Positions 34,502-42,995 of a DNA stretch of 64,000 nt are shown here, piece by piece. The position numbers and the translations under genes were made by a program. Position 1 is the stretch's first letter; each line of letters begins with the position of its first letter. Source of the stretch: Streptomyces puniciscabiei (lineage in GTDB: Bacteria > Actinomycetota > Actinomycetes > Streptomycetales > Streptomycetaceae); NCBI RefSeq assembly GCF_006715785.1, contig NZ_VFNX01000003.1, positions 248,001-312,000 on the forward strand, given 5' to 3'. The notes beneath the pieces are model-generated. The model saw only the letters and a program-made list of their open reading frames with translations. It ran no database searches and was not told the origin of the DNA.

Positions 34502-35404
34502 CTACGCCCGGGCCGCCTCCCGGAGGGCGTCCAGCACCGGGCGGATCAGCGGGTGCCCCTCGGCGCCGCGCCGTACGGCGGCGAAGACACGGCGCGTGGG
34601 GGCCACGCCGTCGACGGGGTGTACGACGACGCCGGTGAGGTCCATGCCGTTCAGCGCGGAGCGCGGTACGAGGGCCACGCCCGCGCCGGCCGAGGCGAGG
34701 GCGACGACCGCGCGGAAGTCGTCGGAGGAGTGTTCCAGGCGGGGCTGGAAGCCGGCGCTCTCACAGGCGAGGACGACCACGTCGTGGCAGGGATTGCCGG
34801 GGTAGGGGCCGATCCAGGGATCCTTGGCCAGCTCGGCGAGGGAGACCTCCGGGGCGTCCGCCAGGCGGTGGCCGACGGGTACGACCGCGTCGAACGGCTC
34901 GGCGTAGAGCGGGACATGGGTGAGCCGGGGGTCGTCGGCGGGCGGGGCGCCCCGGTACTCCACGGCCACCGCCGCGTCGACCTGCCGGTCCAGCACCATG
35001 GGCAGGCTCGCGTCGCCCTCGGCGTCCTGGACGCGGATGCGGATGCCGGGCGCGGTGTCCGCGAGCCGGGCCACGGCCGGGGCCACGACCTGGGCGATGC
35101 CGGTGGCGAAGGCGGCCACGGTGACCGTGCCCGCCTCGCCCGAGCCGTAGGCCGCCAGCTCGGCCTCGGCCCGCTCCAGCTGGGCGAGGACCGCGTTGGT
35201 GTGGCTGAGCAGGATCTCGCCGGCCGGGGTGAGCCGTACGCCCTTGGCGCTGCGCTCGACCAGGCGGTGGCCGGTCTCCTGCTCCAGGGCCGTGAGCTGC
35301 TGCGAGACGGCCGAGGGGGTCAGATAGAGGGCGGCGGCCGCCGCGGTGACCGTGCGGTGGTCGGCCACCGCACGGAGGATGTGGAGCCGCCGTGCCTCGA
35401 TCAT
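34502..35404 (-). CDS. LysR-family transcriptional regulator
   Basis: 300 aa. N-terminal winged HTH (RRLHILRAVADHRTVTAAAA; LYLTPSAVSQQLTALEQETG) and a periplasmic-binding-like effector domain (GTVTVAAFATGIAQVVAPAV; VPLYAEPFDAVVPVGHRLAD). It lies 31 bases after kbl on the same strand and may be read with the tdh-kbl genes, so it could control threonine use; LysR proteins more often sit divergent to their targets, so this is only a suggestion. Confidence 0.9.
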   Translation of the reverse strand: MIEARRLHILRAVADHRTVTAAAAALYLTPSAVSQQLTALEQETGHRLVERSAKGVRLTPAGEILLSHTNAVLAQLERAEAELAAYGSGEAGTVTVAAFATGIAQVVAPAVARLADTAPGIRIRVQDAEGDASLPMVLDRQVDAAVAVEYRGAPPADDPRLTHVPLYAEPFDAVVPVGHRLADAPEVSLAELAKDPWIGPYPGNPCHDVVVLACESAGFQPRLEHSSDDFRAVVALASAGAGVALVPRSALNGMDLTGVVVHPVDGVAPTRRVFAAVRRGAEGHPLIRPVLDALREAARA

Positions 35405-35435
35405 GCGGTCAATTATCCCAGGGGATCCGCGCTGG

Positions 35436-36629
35436 TCAGGCCACCAGTTCGGCGCGCGCGGCCACGAAGGCGTCGACCGCGCGGTTGACGTCGTCCGTGG
35501 AGTGCGCGGCGGACAGCTGGACGCGGATGCGGGCCTGGCCCTGCGGGACGACCGGGTAGGAGAAGCCGATCACGTACACGCCCCGCTCCAGCAGCAGTTC
35601 GGCCATGCGGCCCGCCTTCGCCGCGTCGCCGATCATGACGGGGGCGATGGCGTGGTCGCCGGGGAGGATGTCGAAGCCCTCCTCGGTCATGCGGCGCCGG
35701 AACAGCGCGGTGTTCTCGCGCAGCCGGACGCGCAGGTCGTCGGCGGACTCCAGCAGGTCGAGGACCTTCAGGGAGGCGGCGGCGATCACCGGGGCCAGGG
35801 TGTTGGAGAACAGGTACGGGCGCGAGCGCTGGCGCAGCAGGGCGACGATCTCGGCGCGGGCGGCGACATAGCCGCCGGAGGCACCGCCGAGGGCCTTGCC
35901 GAGGGTGCCGGTGATGATGTCGACGCGGTCCATGACGCCGTGCAGCTCGGGGGTGCCGCGGCCGCCGGGGCCGACGAAGCCGACGGCGTGCGAGTCGTCG
36001 ACCATGACCATCGCGTCATAGCGGTCGGCGAGGTCGCAGATCTCGCGCAGGGGCGCCACATAGCCGTCCATCGAGAAGACGCCGTCGGTGACGATCAGCC
36101 GGCGCCGCGCGTCGGACGCCTCCTTCAGCTTCGCCTCCAGGTCGGCCAGGTCGCGGTTGGCGTAGCGGTAGCGGCGGGCCTTGGACAGGCGGATGCCGTC
36201 GATGATGGAGGCGTGGTTGAGGGCGTCGGAGATCACCGCGTCCTCCTCGCCGAGCAGGGTCTCGAAGACACCGCCGTTGGCGTCGAAGCAGGAGGAGTAC
36301 AGGATCGTGTCCTCCTGGCCGAGGAACGCCGAGAGCCGGGCCTCCAGCTCCTTGTGGACCTCCTGGGTGCCGCAGATGAAGCGCACGGAGGCCATGCCGT
36401 AGCCCCAGCGGTCCAGGGCCTCGTGGGCGGCGGCGATCACCTCGGGGTGGTCGGCGAGGCCGAGGTAGTTGTTGGCGCAGAAGTTGAGGACCTCGCCGGG
36501 GCGGCCGCCGGCGGTGACGTTGACGGTCGCCGACTGCGGGGTGCCGATGACCCGCTCGGGCTTGTGCAGGCCGGCGGCGCGGATCTCGTCGAGGGTGGCG
36601 CGCAGGTCGTCGCGGACGGTGTTGAACAT
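35436..36629 (-). CDS. kbl: Glycine C-acetyltransferase (2-amino-3-ketobutyrate CoA ligase)
   Basis: 397 aa. PLP enzyme that splits 2-amino-3-ketobutyrate with CoA into glycine and acetyl-CoA. Seen: [60 protein letters not shown] and the PLP Lys in [21 protein letters not shown] six bases before ATG 36629 fixes the start. Its partner tdh lies 146 bases upstream, the gap holding a long perfect hairpin. Confidence 0.95.
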   Translation of the reverse strand: MFNTVRDDLRATLDEIRAAGLHKPERVIGTPQSATVNVTAGGRPGEVLNFCANNYLGLADHPEVIAAAHEALDRWGYGMASVRFICGTQEVHKELEARLSAFLGQEDTILYSSCFDANGGVFETLLGEEDAVISDALNHASIIDGIRLSKARRYRYANRDLADLEAKLKEASDARRRLIVTDGVFSMDGYVAPLREICDLADRYDAMVMVDDSHAVGFVGPGGRGTPELHGVMDRVDIITGTLGKALGGASGGYVAARAEIVALLRQRSRPYLFSNTLAPVIAAASLKVLDLLESADDLRVRLRENTALFRRRMTEEGFDILPGDHAIAPVMIGDAAKAGRMAELLLERGVYVIGFSYPVVPQGQARIRVQLSAAHSTDDVNRAVDAFVAARAELVA

Positions 36630-36674
36630 GAGGTGCTCCATCAAGTGCAGGGGGCGAGTGAGCCGAAGGGGCGC

Positions 36675-36742
36675 GCCGGTGTCGAGAGCCCGAGCGCGTG
36701 CAGGCCCGAAGGGTTGAGCACGGTCGGGCTCTCGACACCGGC
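36675..36742. promoter_or_regulatory. 19-bp-stem hairpin in the tdh-kbl gap
   Basis: GCCGGTGTCGAGAGCCCGA (36675-36693) and its exact reverse complement (36724-36742) flank a 30-base loop. GGGGCGC and GCGCCCC outside the stem extend the pairing with a small bulge. No T-run follows in the minus direction. It may attenuate transcription into kbl or protect one mRNA end; a pure terminator is less likely as kbl follows closely. Confidence 0.7.
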
Positions 36743-36775
36743 TGAAAGCGCCCCGGAGGCGAACCGAGCCAGAAA

Positions 36776-37804
36776 TCAAACAGTCCAGTCCAGAATGACC
36801 TTGCCGCCCTTGCCGCTCGCGGCGTCGGCGAAGGCCGCCTCGAAGTCGCGGTAGCCGTAGCGGCCGGTGATCACGGGGGCGAGGTCCAGGCCGCCCTCCA
36901 GCAGCACCGACATCGCGTACCACGTCTCGTACATCTCGCGGCCGTAGATGCCCTTGATGGTGATCATCGAGGTGACGATCCGGGCCCAGTCGACCGGGAA
37001 CTCCTGCGCCGGCAGGCCGAGCATGGCGATACGGCCGCCGTGCGTCATGTTGGCGATCATGTCCCGCACGGCCTCGGGGCGGCCGGACATCTCCAGGCCG
37101 ATGTCGAAGCCCTCGCGCAGCCCCAGTTCCCGCTGGCCGTCGGCGATCGTGGTCTCGGCGACGTTCAGGGCGAGGCTCACGCCGATCTTGCGGGCCAGCT
37201 CCAGACGCTCCTCGCTGACGTCGGTGACGACGACGTTGCGGGCGCCCGCGTGCCGGGCCACGGCGGCGGCCATCAGACCGATCGGCCCGGCGCCGGTGAT
37301 CAGCACGTCCTCGCCGACCAGCGGGAACGACAGCGCGGTGTGCACGGCGTTGCCGAACGGGTCGAAGATCGCGGCCACGTCGAGGTCGACGGGGATCCGG
37401 TGCACCCAGACGTTGGACGCGGGCAGCGCGACGTACTCGGCGAAGGCGCCGTCCCGGCCGACGCCGAGGCCGACCGTGGCACGGCACAGATGGCGGCGGC
37501 CGGCCAGGCAGTTACGGCACTTGCCGCACACCAGGTGGCCCTCGCCGCTGACCCGGTCGCCGATGCGGATGTCGGTCACGTCCCGGCCGGTCTCGACGAC
37601 CTGCCCGACGAACTCGTGCCCGAGCACGAGCGGGGTGCGGATCGCCTGCTGCGCCCAGCCGTCCCAGGCCCGGATGTGCAGGTCGGTGCCGCAGATACCG
37701 GTCCGCATGACCTTGATCAGTACGTCACCCGGGCCGATCTCGGGCTCCGGGACGTCCGTCAGCCAGAGCCCCGGCTCAGCCTTCTCCTTGACCAGCGCCT
37801 TCAC
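36776..37804 (-). CDS. tdh: L-threonine 3-dehydrogenase
   Basis: 342 aa. Zinc-dependent medium-chain dehydrogenase oxidising threonine to 2-amino-3-ketobutyrate with NAD. Seen: [20 protein letters not shown], catalytic zinc region GICGTDLHI and [12 protein letters not shown], structural zinc [15 protein letters not shown], the Rossmann motif [10 protein letters not shown] and C-terminal [18 protein letters not shown] region ([20 protein letters not shown]). The product feeds Kbl, encoded downstream. The 187-base gap upstream contains no gene. Confidence 0.95.
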   Translation of the reverse strand: MKALVKEKAEPGLWLTDVPEPEIGPGDVLIKVMRTGICGTDLHIRAWDGWAQQAIRTPLVLGHEFVGQVVETGRDVTDIRIGDRVSGEGHLVCGKCRNCLAGRRHLCRATVGLGVGRDGAFAEYVALPASNVWVHRIPVDLDVAAIFDPFGNAVHTALSFPLVGEDVLITGAGPIGLMAAAVARHAGARNVVVTDVSEERLELARKIGVSLALNVAETTIADGQRELGLREGFDIGLEMSGRPEAVRDMIANMTHGGRIAMLGLPAQEFPVDWARIVTSMITIKGIYGREMYETWYAMSVLLEGGLDLAPVITGRYGYRDFEAAFADAASGKGGKVILDWTV

Positions 37805-37991
37805 GCGTGCGGCTCCTGTGGTGAGGTCCCGGCCGGCGGGCAGCCGTAAGAAGCCCGCACCGGGTCAGAGGGGTGGAATCACCCTGCAATCTGCCGTACG
37901 CGGAGGCCGGGGTCCATCGAGCTTTTCTTAACCGCCGCCTCAGCTTTCCTTCACGCCCCAGGTGCCGCCCGGCGAGCGCGTGCCCGGCCCG

Positions 37992-38567
37992 TCACAGGGG
38001 CAGTCCGTCCTCGGCGCTCCGTTCGAGGCGTACGACGAGATCGGCGGCCAGCGCCTTGATGGTCTCCAGGCCCGATCGGCCCCAGGCCCGCGGCTCGGTG
38101 TCGGCCGCGCACACGGTGCCGAGCGCCATGCCGGAGCTGTCGATGAGCGGGGCGCCGAGATAGGAGTGGATGCCGTACTCGTCCACGACGGGGTTGCCGG
38201 CGAACCGCGGATAGTCGCGGACGTCCTCGAGCACCAGCGCCTTGCGGCGGACCACCACATGGGGGCAGAACCCGTGCTCGCGCGGCAGGACCCGGCCGAA
38301 CTCCGGCCGGCTGCCGTCCTCCCTCAGGAACGGCGGGACGACGGGGGCGCACAGGCCCGCGAAGAACTGGTGGTCCTCGCCGATGAAGTTGACCATGGCG
38401 TACGGCGCGCCGGTGACCCGGGCGAGATGGTCCGCGAAGGCGTCAAGCGCCGGGTCGGGACGGCCCACCAGGCCGAGCAGGCGCAGTCGGTGGACCCGGG
38501 CGGGTGCCTCCTTGTCCTCGGGGGTGAGCAGCAGACCGCGGACCGGCCGGGGCGGCTCGTAGGTCAT
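37992..38567 (-). CDS. GAF-domain protein downstream of the conservon
   Basis: 191 aa. A GAF domain covers nearly the whole protein: LDAFADHLARVTGAPYAMVN, FIGEDHQFFAGLC, EHGFCPHVVVRRKALVLEDV, and GIHSYLGAPLIDSSGMALGT. Cys residues in the FCPHVV block could bind a cofactor, as in some redox- or phytochrome-like GAF domains, but this is not shown. It lies 100 bases after cvnD on the same strand and is probably an accessory signalling protein of that system. ATG 38567 chosen as the longer frame is low-complexity. Confidence 0.85.
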   Translation of the reverse strand: MTYEPPRPVRGLLLTPEDKEAPARVHRLRLLGLVGRPDPALDAFADHLARVTGAPYAMVNFIGEDHQFFAGLCAPVVPPFLREDGSRPEFGRVLPREHGFCPHVVVRRKALVLEDVRDYPRFAGNPVVDEYGIHSYLGAPLIDSSGMALGTVCAADTEPRAWGRSGLETIKALAADLVVRLERSAEDGLPL

Positions 38568-38667
38568 GGCCGGGCTCCCGGCCGTACTCCTGGCCGTGCT
38601 GCTGGCCGCCGGGCTTCGGCACTGTGGGCGTACCTCATATGGGAACTCCGTGGGCGGTAGGGCGGGA

Positions 38668-39267
38668 TCACATGTGGGCGCCATGGCTCGGCGCGGGCGC
38701 CGGGGCGTGGGCGAGGAGGTGGCGTACGAGGGTGAGCAGGGTCTGCACGCCGGAGCTGGAGATCCGGGCGTCGCAGCGGACGACGGGGACCTCGGGGTCT
38801 AGGTCGATGGCGGCACGCACCTCCTCGGGGTCGTAGCGGTAGGAGCCGTCGAACTCGTTGACGGCGATGATGAAGCCGAGTCCGCGTTCCTCGAAGAAAT
38901 CCACGGCCGCGAAGCAGTCCTGCAGCCGGCGGGTGTCGGCGAGGATCACCGCGCCGAGCGCGCCCTCGGACAGCTCGTCCCACATGAACCAGAACCGCTC
39001 CTGCCCCGGCGTGCCGAACAGGTACAGCACATGGTCCGGATCGAGGGTGATCCGGCCGAAGTCCATGGCGACCGTCGTCTCCATCTTGTTCTCGACGCCG
39101 TCGAGACTGTCCGTGCCGACGCTGACCGTGGTGAGCAGCTCCTCCGTGCTGAGCGGCGCGATCTCGCTGACCGCGCCCACGAAGGTCGTCTTGCCCACCC
39201 CGAACCCGCCCGCCACCAAAATCTTCAGCGCGGTCGGGAACGGGTCAGAGCTGTCGTCGTAGTCCAT
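38668..39267 (-). CDS. cvnD: Conservon small GTPase-like protein CvnD
   Basis: 199 aa. P-loop GTPase: Walker A AGGFGVGKTTFVGAVSE, VAMDFGRITLDPDHVLYLFG, TPGQERFWFMWDELSEGA and the NEFD-type guanine motif (AVNEFD). This is the fourth component of Streptomyces conservons, membrane-associated switches that resemble eukaryotic G-protein systems. It overlaps the cvnC gene by 23 bases. GAF protein follows. Confidence 0.92.
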   Translation of the reverse strand: MDYDDSSDPFPTALKILVAGGFGVGKTTFVGAVSEIAPLSTEELLTTVSVGTDSLDGVENKMETTVAMDFGRITLDPDHVLYLFGTPGQERFWFMWDELSEGALGAVILADTRRLQDCFAAVDFFEERGLGFIIAVNEFDGSYRYDPEEVRAAIDLDPEVPVVRCDARISSSGVQTLLTLVRHLLAHAPAPAPSHGAHM

Positions 39268-39616
39268 CGAGCACTGCCTCCAGCAGAGACCGGTCAGTGG
39301 GTGTGTGGTGGAAGGCGGGGGGTTTGGTGGTCAGGACCCCGCAGTCGACGAGGTCCGAGAGCAGCACCTTGGTGACCACCGCGGGCAGTTTCAGGTGCGC
39401 GGCGACCTCGGCGACCGACACGGGGGCCCGGCACAGGTCGAGCGCCTGGGCGTGCTCGGGGCCGAGGTAGCCGAGTGGGGTGACGCCTGTGGCCATCACC
39501 TGCGACATCAGGTCCAGGGCGATGCTGGGCTCGGTGCGTCCGTTGCTGACCGTGAACGGGCGTACCAGCCGTCCGGCCGCGTCGTCCAGCCAGGGCCCGT
39601 CGCCGGCTGCGGCCAC
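39245..39616 (-). CDS. cvnC: Conservon DUF742 protein CvnC
   Basis: 123 aa. DUF742 winged-helix-like protein: RLVRPFTVSNGRTEPSIALD near the N-terminus, GPEHAQALDLCRAPVSVAEV and VVTKVLLSDLVDCGVLTTKP in the middle, LLEAVLDGL at the end. GTG 39616 has GAGG eight bases upstream; a TTG six bases earlier overlaps the cvnB stop but has poor spacing. It probably links the sensor kinase-like CvnA to the GTPase. Confidence 0.9.
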   Translation of the reverse strand: MAAAGDGPWLDDAAGRLVRPFTVSNGRTEPSIALDLMSQVMATGVTPLGYLGPEHAQALDLCRAPVSVAEVAAHLKLPAVVTKVLLSDLVDCGVLTTKPPAFHHTPTDRSLLEAVLDGLRRQL

Positions 39617-39618
39617 GC

Positions 39619-40053
39619 TCAAGGCCTCGTCGCCGTGGGTTCGACGGCGTGCTGCCGGGGCGCGGTCACCAGGTAGGGGCGGACGCTCTTGACGAGCATC
39701 GCCATCTCGTAGCCGAGCACGGCGGCGTCGGCCTCGCGGCCCGCGAGCACGGCGAGGCAGGTACCGGAGCCGGCGGTGGTGACGAACAGCAGGGTCGAGT
39801 CGAGCTCGACGACGACCTGGCGGACATCTCCGCCGTCGCCGAACCGGACGCCCGCGCTGCGGCCGAGCGAGTACAGGCCGGAGGCCAGGGCCGCCATGTG
39901 GTCGGCGCTGTCGATGTCGAGCCCGTGCACGGATTTGACCAGCCCGTCACAGGACAGGAGCACCGCGCTGGAGGTGTGCGGTACGCGCTGTACGAGGCCG
40001 CTCAGCAGCCAGTCGAGGTCGGACGCGTGGGCGGTCGGCGCATCGCTCGCCAT
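39619..40053 (-). CDS. cvnB: Conservon roadblock/LC7 protein CvnB
   Basis: 144 aa. Roadblock/LC7 fold: LDWLLSGLVQRVPHTSSAVL, SCDGLVKSVHGLDIDSADHM, AALASGLYSLGRSAGVRFG, VELDSTLLFVTTAGSGTCLA. Such proteins regulate GTPases, here presumably CvnD. It lies 96 bases after cvnA and is followed closely by cvnC. Confidence 0.92.
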   Translation of the reverse strand: MASDAPTAHASDLDWLLSGLVQRVPHTSSAVLLSCDGLVKSVHGLDIDSADHMAALASGLYSLGRSAGVRFGDGGDVRQVVVELDSTLLFVTTAGSGTCLAVLAGREADAAVLGYEMAMLVKSVRPYLVTAPRQHAVEPTATRP

Positions 40054-40149
40054 GGTGGATCGACTCCTTGGGGTACGAAGGTCTGCGGGAGCGCGGGGAG
40101 TTGGGGGTACGTGGTCGCAGGTGGGGGGTGGGTGGACAAGGTGCGGGCG

Positions 40150-42549
40150 TCAGCCGGCCGGAGCGCTCCCGTCGGGCCGGCCGGTGGTATGCGCACCGTC
40201 GGATGCGGGCGCGTGGGTGCGCCCCGGGGATATGGGGGTGGGGTCCATGTGGTCGGAGCCCGTGTGGTCAGAGCCCATGTGGTCGGTCTGTGCACGCGGC
40301 GGGTCGGTGAACGCCGGCAGAGCGGGCCGGAGGTGATGGCTCATCATGGGGTCGGCAGGCGCTGTGTCCCTGTGTGCGGACTCCATGTGGGCCCCGTCCA
40401 TGTGCGTGGCCTCCATGTGGGCGGGTCCTGTGGGGGCTTGGCCCATGTGCCCGGAGTCCAGGTAGCCGGGATCCGGGCGGGCGGGCTCCTGGCTCTCCAT
40501 GCGCTGCTGCGCCTCGGCGAGTCCGATACCGCGCTGGAAGGCGGCCATCAGCCCAGGATCGTGGCCCGCGACGGTGTCGCCGTCCTGGCGGGGCGCGGGG
40601 CCGCCGCGCAACTGCGGGACGATGTGCTGCTGGGCGCGGCGACGGGGCAGTTGGGGCTTGCTCATGGTGCCGCGCACGGTGCCGGCGCGCGGCGTGGGCA
40701 GGGTGCCCGCGTGTGCCTCGACCACCGCCCGGTCCCCGGCGCTGATGCCGGGCAGGGCCTCGGCGGGGTTGGGCCGGTCCTGCCGGGCGCCGCGCACGGG
40801 CAACGGGGCGAGGCCGCCTTCGCTGCGCCCGCCGTCACCGTGCTCCGCGCCTGGCCACCCGCTCCCGTTCTCCGCACCGGCCGGCACGCCCCCGCTCTCG
40901 GCGTCGCGCGGCCCGCCGCCGCGCTGGGCGTGCCGCCGACGCCCGGTCACCGGAACCGGCCCGGAACGGGAACCGGCCTCGCCGCCATAGGCGCTTGCGG
41001 CCCCGATCCCGGATCCGTGCGGGGCCGTGGTGCCCGGCGCGGGCCTGGCTTCGGCCCCGGGCCGGGTGTCGGCCTCCGACCCGGTCCGGGCCGCGTAGGC
41101 GGTCCCGCCGCCGGAGGCGGACGCGGTCCCGCTCCCCGAGGCGGTTGGCCCGCTCCCCCGGGCGGCTGCCGGATGGCCGGCCGGCCCCATCCCGGTGTGG
41201 TCGCCGCCCCCGGTCCGGCCCCTCAGCGGCTGGGCGGGCGACGGCGCCTGCCCCTGCGGCCGCACCTGCGGCGACGCACCGGTGTCCGCTGGATCCTGGG
41301 GCCGGTGCGCGCCCGCCCCGGCGACCGCGCCGGCCGGCCCGGGTGCCGTACCCAACAAGGCCTGGGGGACGACGAGTACGGCCTGCACACCGCCGTAGAT
41401 GTTGGTCTGCAGCCGCACGTGGATGCCGTGCCGCCGGGCGAGCTGGGAGACGACGTAGAGGCCGATACGGCCGTCGGCCAGCAGGCTGGCAACGTTGACC
41501 TGGTCGGGGTCGGCGAGCAGGGCGTTCATGCGGTTCTGTTCGCCGACGGGCATGCCGAGCCCACGGTCCTCGACCTCCACGGCGAGCCCGGAGGTGACAA
41601 GGCCCGCGCGGAGCAGCACCTGGGTGTGCGGGGCGGAGAACACCGAGGCGTTCTCGATGAGTTCGGCGAGCAGATGGATGACGTCGGCGACGGCGTGGCC
41701 GCGCAGCTCGCCGTCGATCGGCGGCACCAGCTTCACCCGGGAGTACTGCTCGACCTCCGCGATGGCCGAGCGCAGCACCTCGGTCATGCTGACCGGGTTG
41801 CTCCACTGGCGCCGGGAGACGGCGCCGCCGAGCACGGCGAGGTTCTCCGCGTGCCGCCGGATGCGGGTGGCCAGGTGGTCCACGTGGAACAGGCCCTTGA
41901 GCAGCTCGGGATCCTCGATCTCGTTCTCCAGCTCGTCGAGGATCGAGATCTCCCGGTGCACGAGGGACTGGAGCCGGCGCGCGAGGTTGACGAAGACCTC
42001 CAGCTTCTGCTCGCTGCCCGTCTGGCTGGAGAGCTGGGCGGCGCGCACGACGGCGGTGACGGCGCCGTCGTGCGCGCGGGCCAGGTCGGCGGCGAGCTGT
42101 TCGAAGTCGTCGGCGTCCTCGGGTGGCCGGCGGCGCGGTGCGCGCTGCGGCGGGGCCTCCCCCTGGCGCAGCGCGTCGACCAGGGCGTGCAGGTCGGCCT
42201 CGCCGCGCGCGGCGATGCGGCGCAGCGCGTCGACGCGGTCGGAGACCGAGCGGGCGGCCCGGTCGGCGGCCACCGCGGCGATGAGGATGCCGGCGACCGT
42301 CACCGCGACCGCTCCGGCGAGTACGGCCCAGAGCGTGGGGCCGGTGCGGGCGCCGGTGGAGCGGATGCTGAAGATGACCGCGGCCGAGGCGCTCAGTGCC
42401 ACCGCGAGCGGCGGCAGCACGGCGAGCCGCATGAGCTGGGGCCGTATGTGCGTTTCGGGCAGTCCAGGAGCGGGCCGGGCGACCGGTCTCCCGTGCCGGC
42501 CGCCCTCTCGGCGGTCGGCACGGTTGGCCGGTGCTCGCAGGTCAGACAT
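40150..42549 (-). CDS. cvnA: Conservon sensor kinase-like protein CvnA with His/Met-rich tail
   Basis: 799 aa. Two membrane helices near residues 38-105 (LAVLPPLAVALSASAAVIF; LWAVLAGAVAVTVAGILIA) with almost no outer loop, a HAMP-like helix, a dimerisation stretch and an HATPase_c domain around 270-400 (LLAELIENASVFSAPHTQVL; VEDRGLGMPVGEQNRMN; GRIGLYVVSQLARRHGI). A long Pro/Gly-rich disordered region follows. The last 100 or so residues hold repeated His-Met pairs (AHMEATHMDGAHMESAH; DHMGSDHTGSDHMDP). GAGG before ATG 42549. First gene of the conservon. Confidence 0.92.
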   Translation of the reverse strand: MSDLRAPANRADRREGGRHGRPVARPAPGLPETHIRPQLMRLAVLPPLAVALSASAAVIFSIRSTGARTGPTLWAVLAGAVAVTVAGILIAAVAADRAARSVSDRVDALRRIAARGEADLHALVDALRQGEAPPQRAPRRRPPEDADDFEQLAADLARAHDGAVTAVVRAAQLSSQTGSEQKLEVFVNLARRLQSLVHREISILDELENEIEDPELLKGLFHVDHLATRIRRHAENLAVLGGAVSRRQWSNPVSMTEVLRSAIAEVEQYSRVKLVPPIDGELRGHAVADVIHLLAELIENASVFSAPHTQVLLRAGLVTSGLAVEVEDRGLGMPVGEQNRMNALLADPDQVNVASLLADGRIGLYVVSQLARRHGIHVRLQTNIYGGVQAVLVVPQALLGTAPGPAGAVAGAGAHRPQDPADTGASPQVRPQGQAPSPAQPLRGRTGGGDHTGMGPAGHPAAARGSGPTASGSGTASASGGGTAYAARTGSEADTRPGAEARPAPGTTAPHGSGIGAASAYGGEAGSRSGPVPVTGRRRHAQRGGGPRDAESGGVPAGAENGSGWPGAEHGDGGRSEGGLAPLPVRGARQDRPNPAEALPGISAGDRAVVEAHAGTLPTPRAGTVRGTMSKPQLPRRRAQQHIVPQLRGGPAPRQDGDTVAGHDPGLMAAFQRGIGLAEAQQRMESQEPARPDPGYLDSGHMGQAPTGPAHMEATHMDGAHMESAHRDTAPADPMMSHHLRPALPAFTDPPRAQTDHMGSDHTGSDHMDPTPISPGRTHAPASDGAHTTGRPDGSAPAG

Positions 42550-42832
42550 CTGCGTCCTCGTACTGGTCCGTCGGGCCCGTTCCTCACGCTGCGCGTGAGG
42601 CGGGCATGCGTCATCGCGGTGTCGGCCCGCGGGACCGGCGGACCCGGCCTCGCGACGCGACGGACACTCACAGTAGTTGCCTGAGCATCATGTGCGGTGG
42701 GCAGTTGACAAAGTCACCCGAGGAGCGTCCCGCTCTGGTATGAAGCCTCGTACGACAGACCGATAACCCGGTCACGGACCCTGCGACTTGACGAAAAAGA
42801 ACGAACCGACCTGGTCAAAACCGGTCAGGGAA
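42550..42832. other. Gap upstream of cvnA, no gene seen
   Basis: The 5' region of the conservon. It holds a perfect inverted repeat CCTCACGC-TGC-GCGTGAGG (42582-42600), 33 bases before the cvnA start codon, which could be an operator or an mRNA hairpin. An AT-richer part from about 42670 to 42830 probably carries the promoter, but I see no convincing -35/-10 pair on the minus strand. No coding sequence on either strand. Confidence 0.5.
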
Positions 42833-42872
42833 AAAGCGGGGGCGGTGGACCGCGTCCGTCGGCCCACCGCCC
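42831..42872 (-). terminator. Intrinsic terminator for the metallo-hydrolase gene
   Basis: Read on the minus strand, GGGCGGTGG (42872-42864) pairs with CCACCGCCC (42848-42840), followed by CCCGCTTTTTCC, a GC stem with T-run. It lies about 125 bases past the stop of the gene ending at 42996. The intervening 42873-42995 holds no gene. Confidence 0.7.
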
Positions 42873-42995
42873 ATCCGGTGCCTTTTGCGCGACCGGCAGT
42901 CCGCGCCCGCCACCGGGAAACCGTCCCGCTCGACTCCGCCACTCGTCACTTGATGTGACGGAGCGCGAAGCCTTGGCCCTGACTGCCGCGCGGAC

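Noticed and set aside
40150..42549. CvnA as an ordinary two-component histidine kinase
   Set aside because: No H-box with following response regulator gene; the four-gene order with roadblock, DUF742 and GTPase genes is that of a conservon.
39649..42684. A 1011-codon plus-strand frame opposite cvnA and cvnB
   Set aside because: It is the antisense shadow of the conservon genes: Val/Gly/Arg-rich with no domains or ribosome site. The minus strand carries clear conservon domains.
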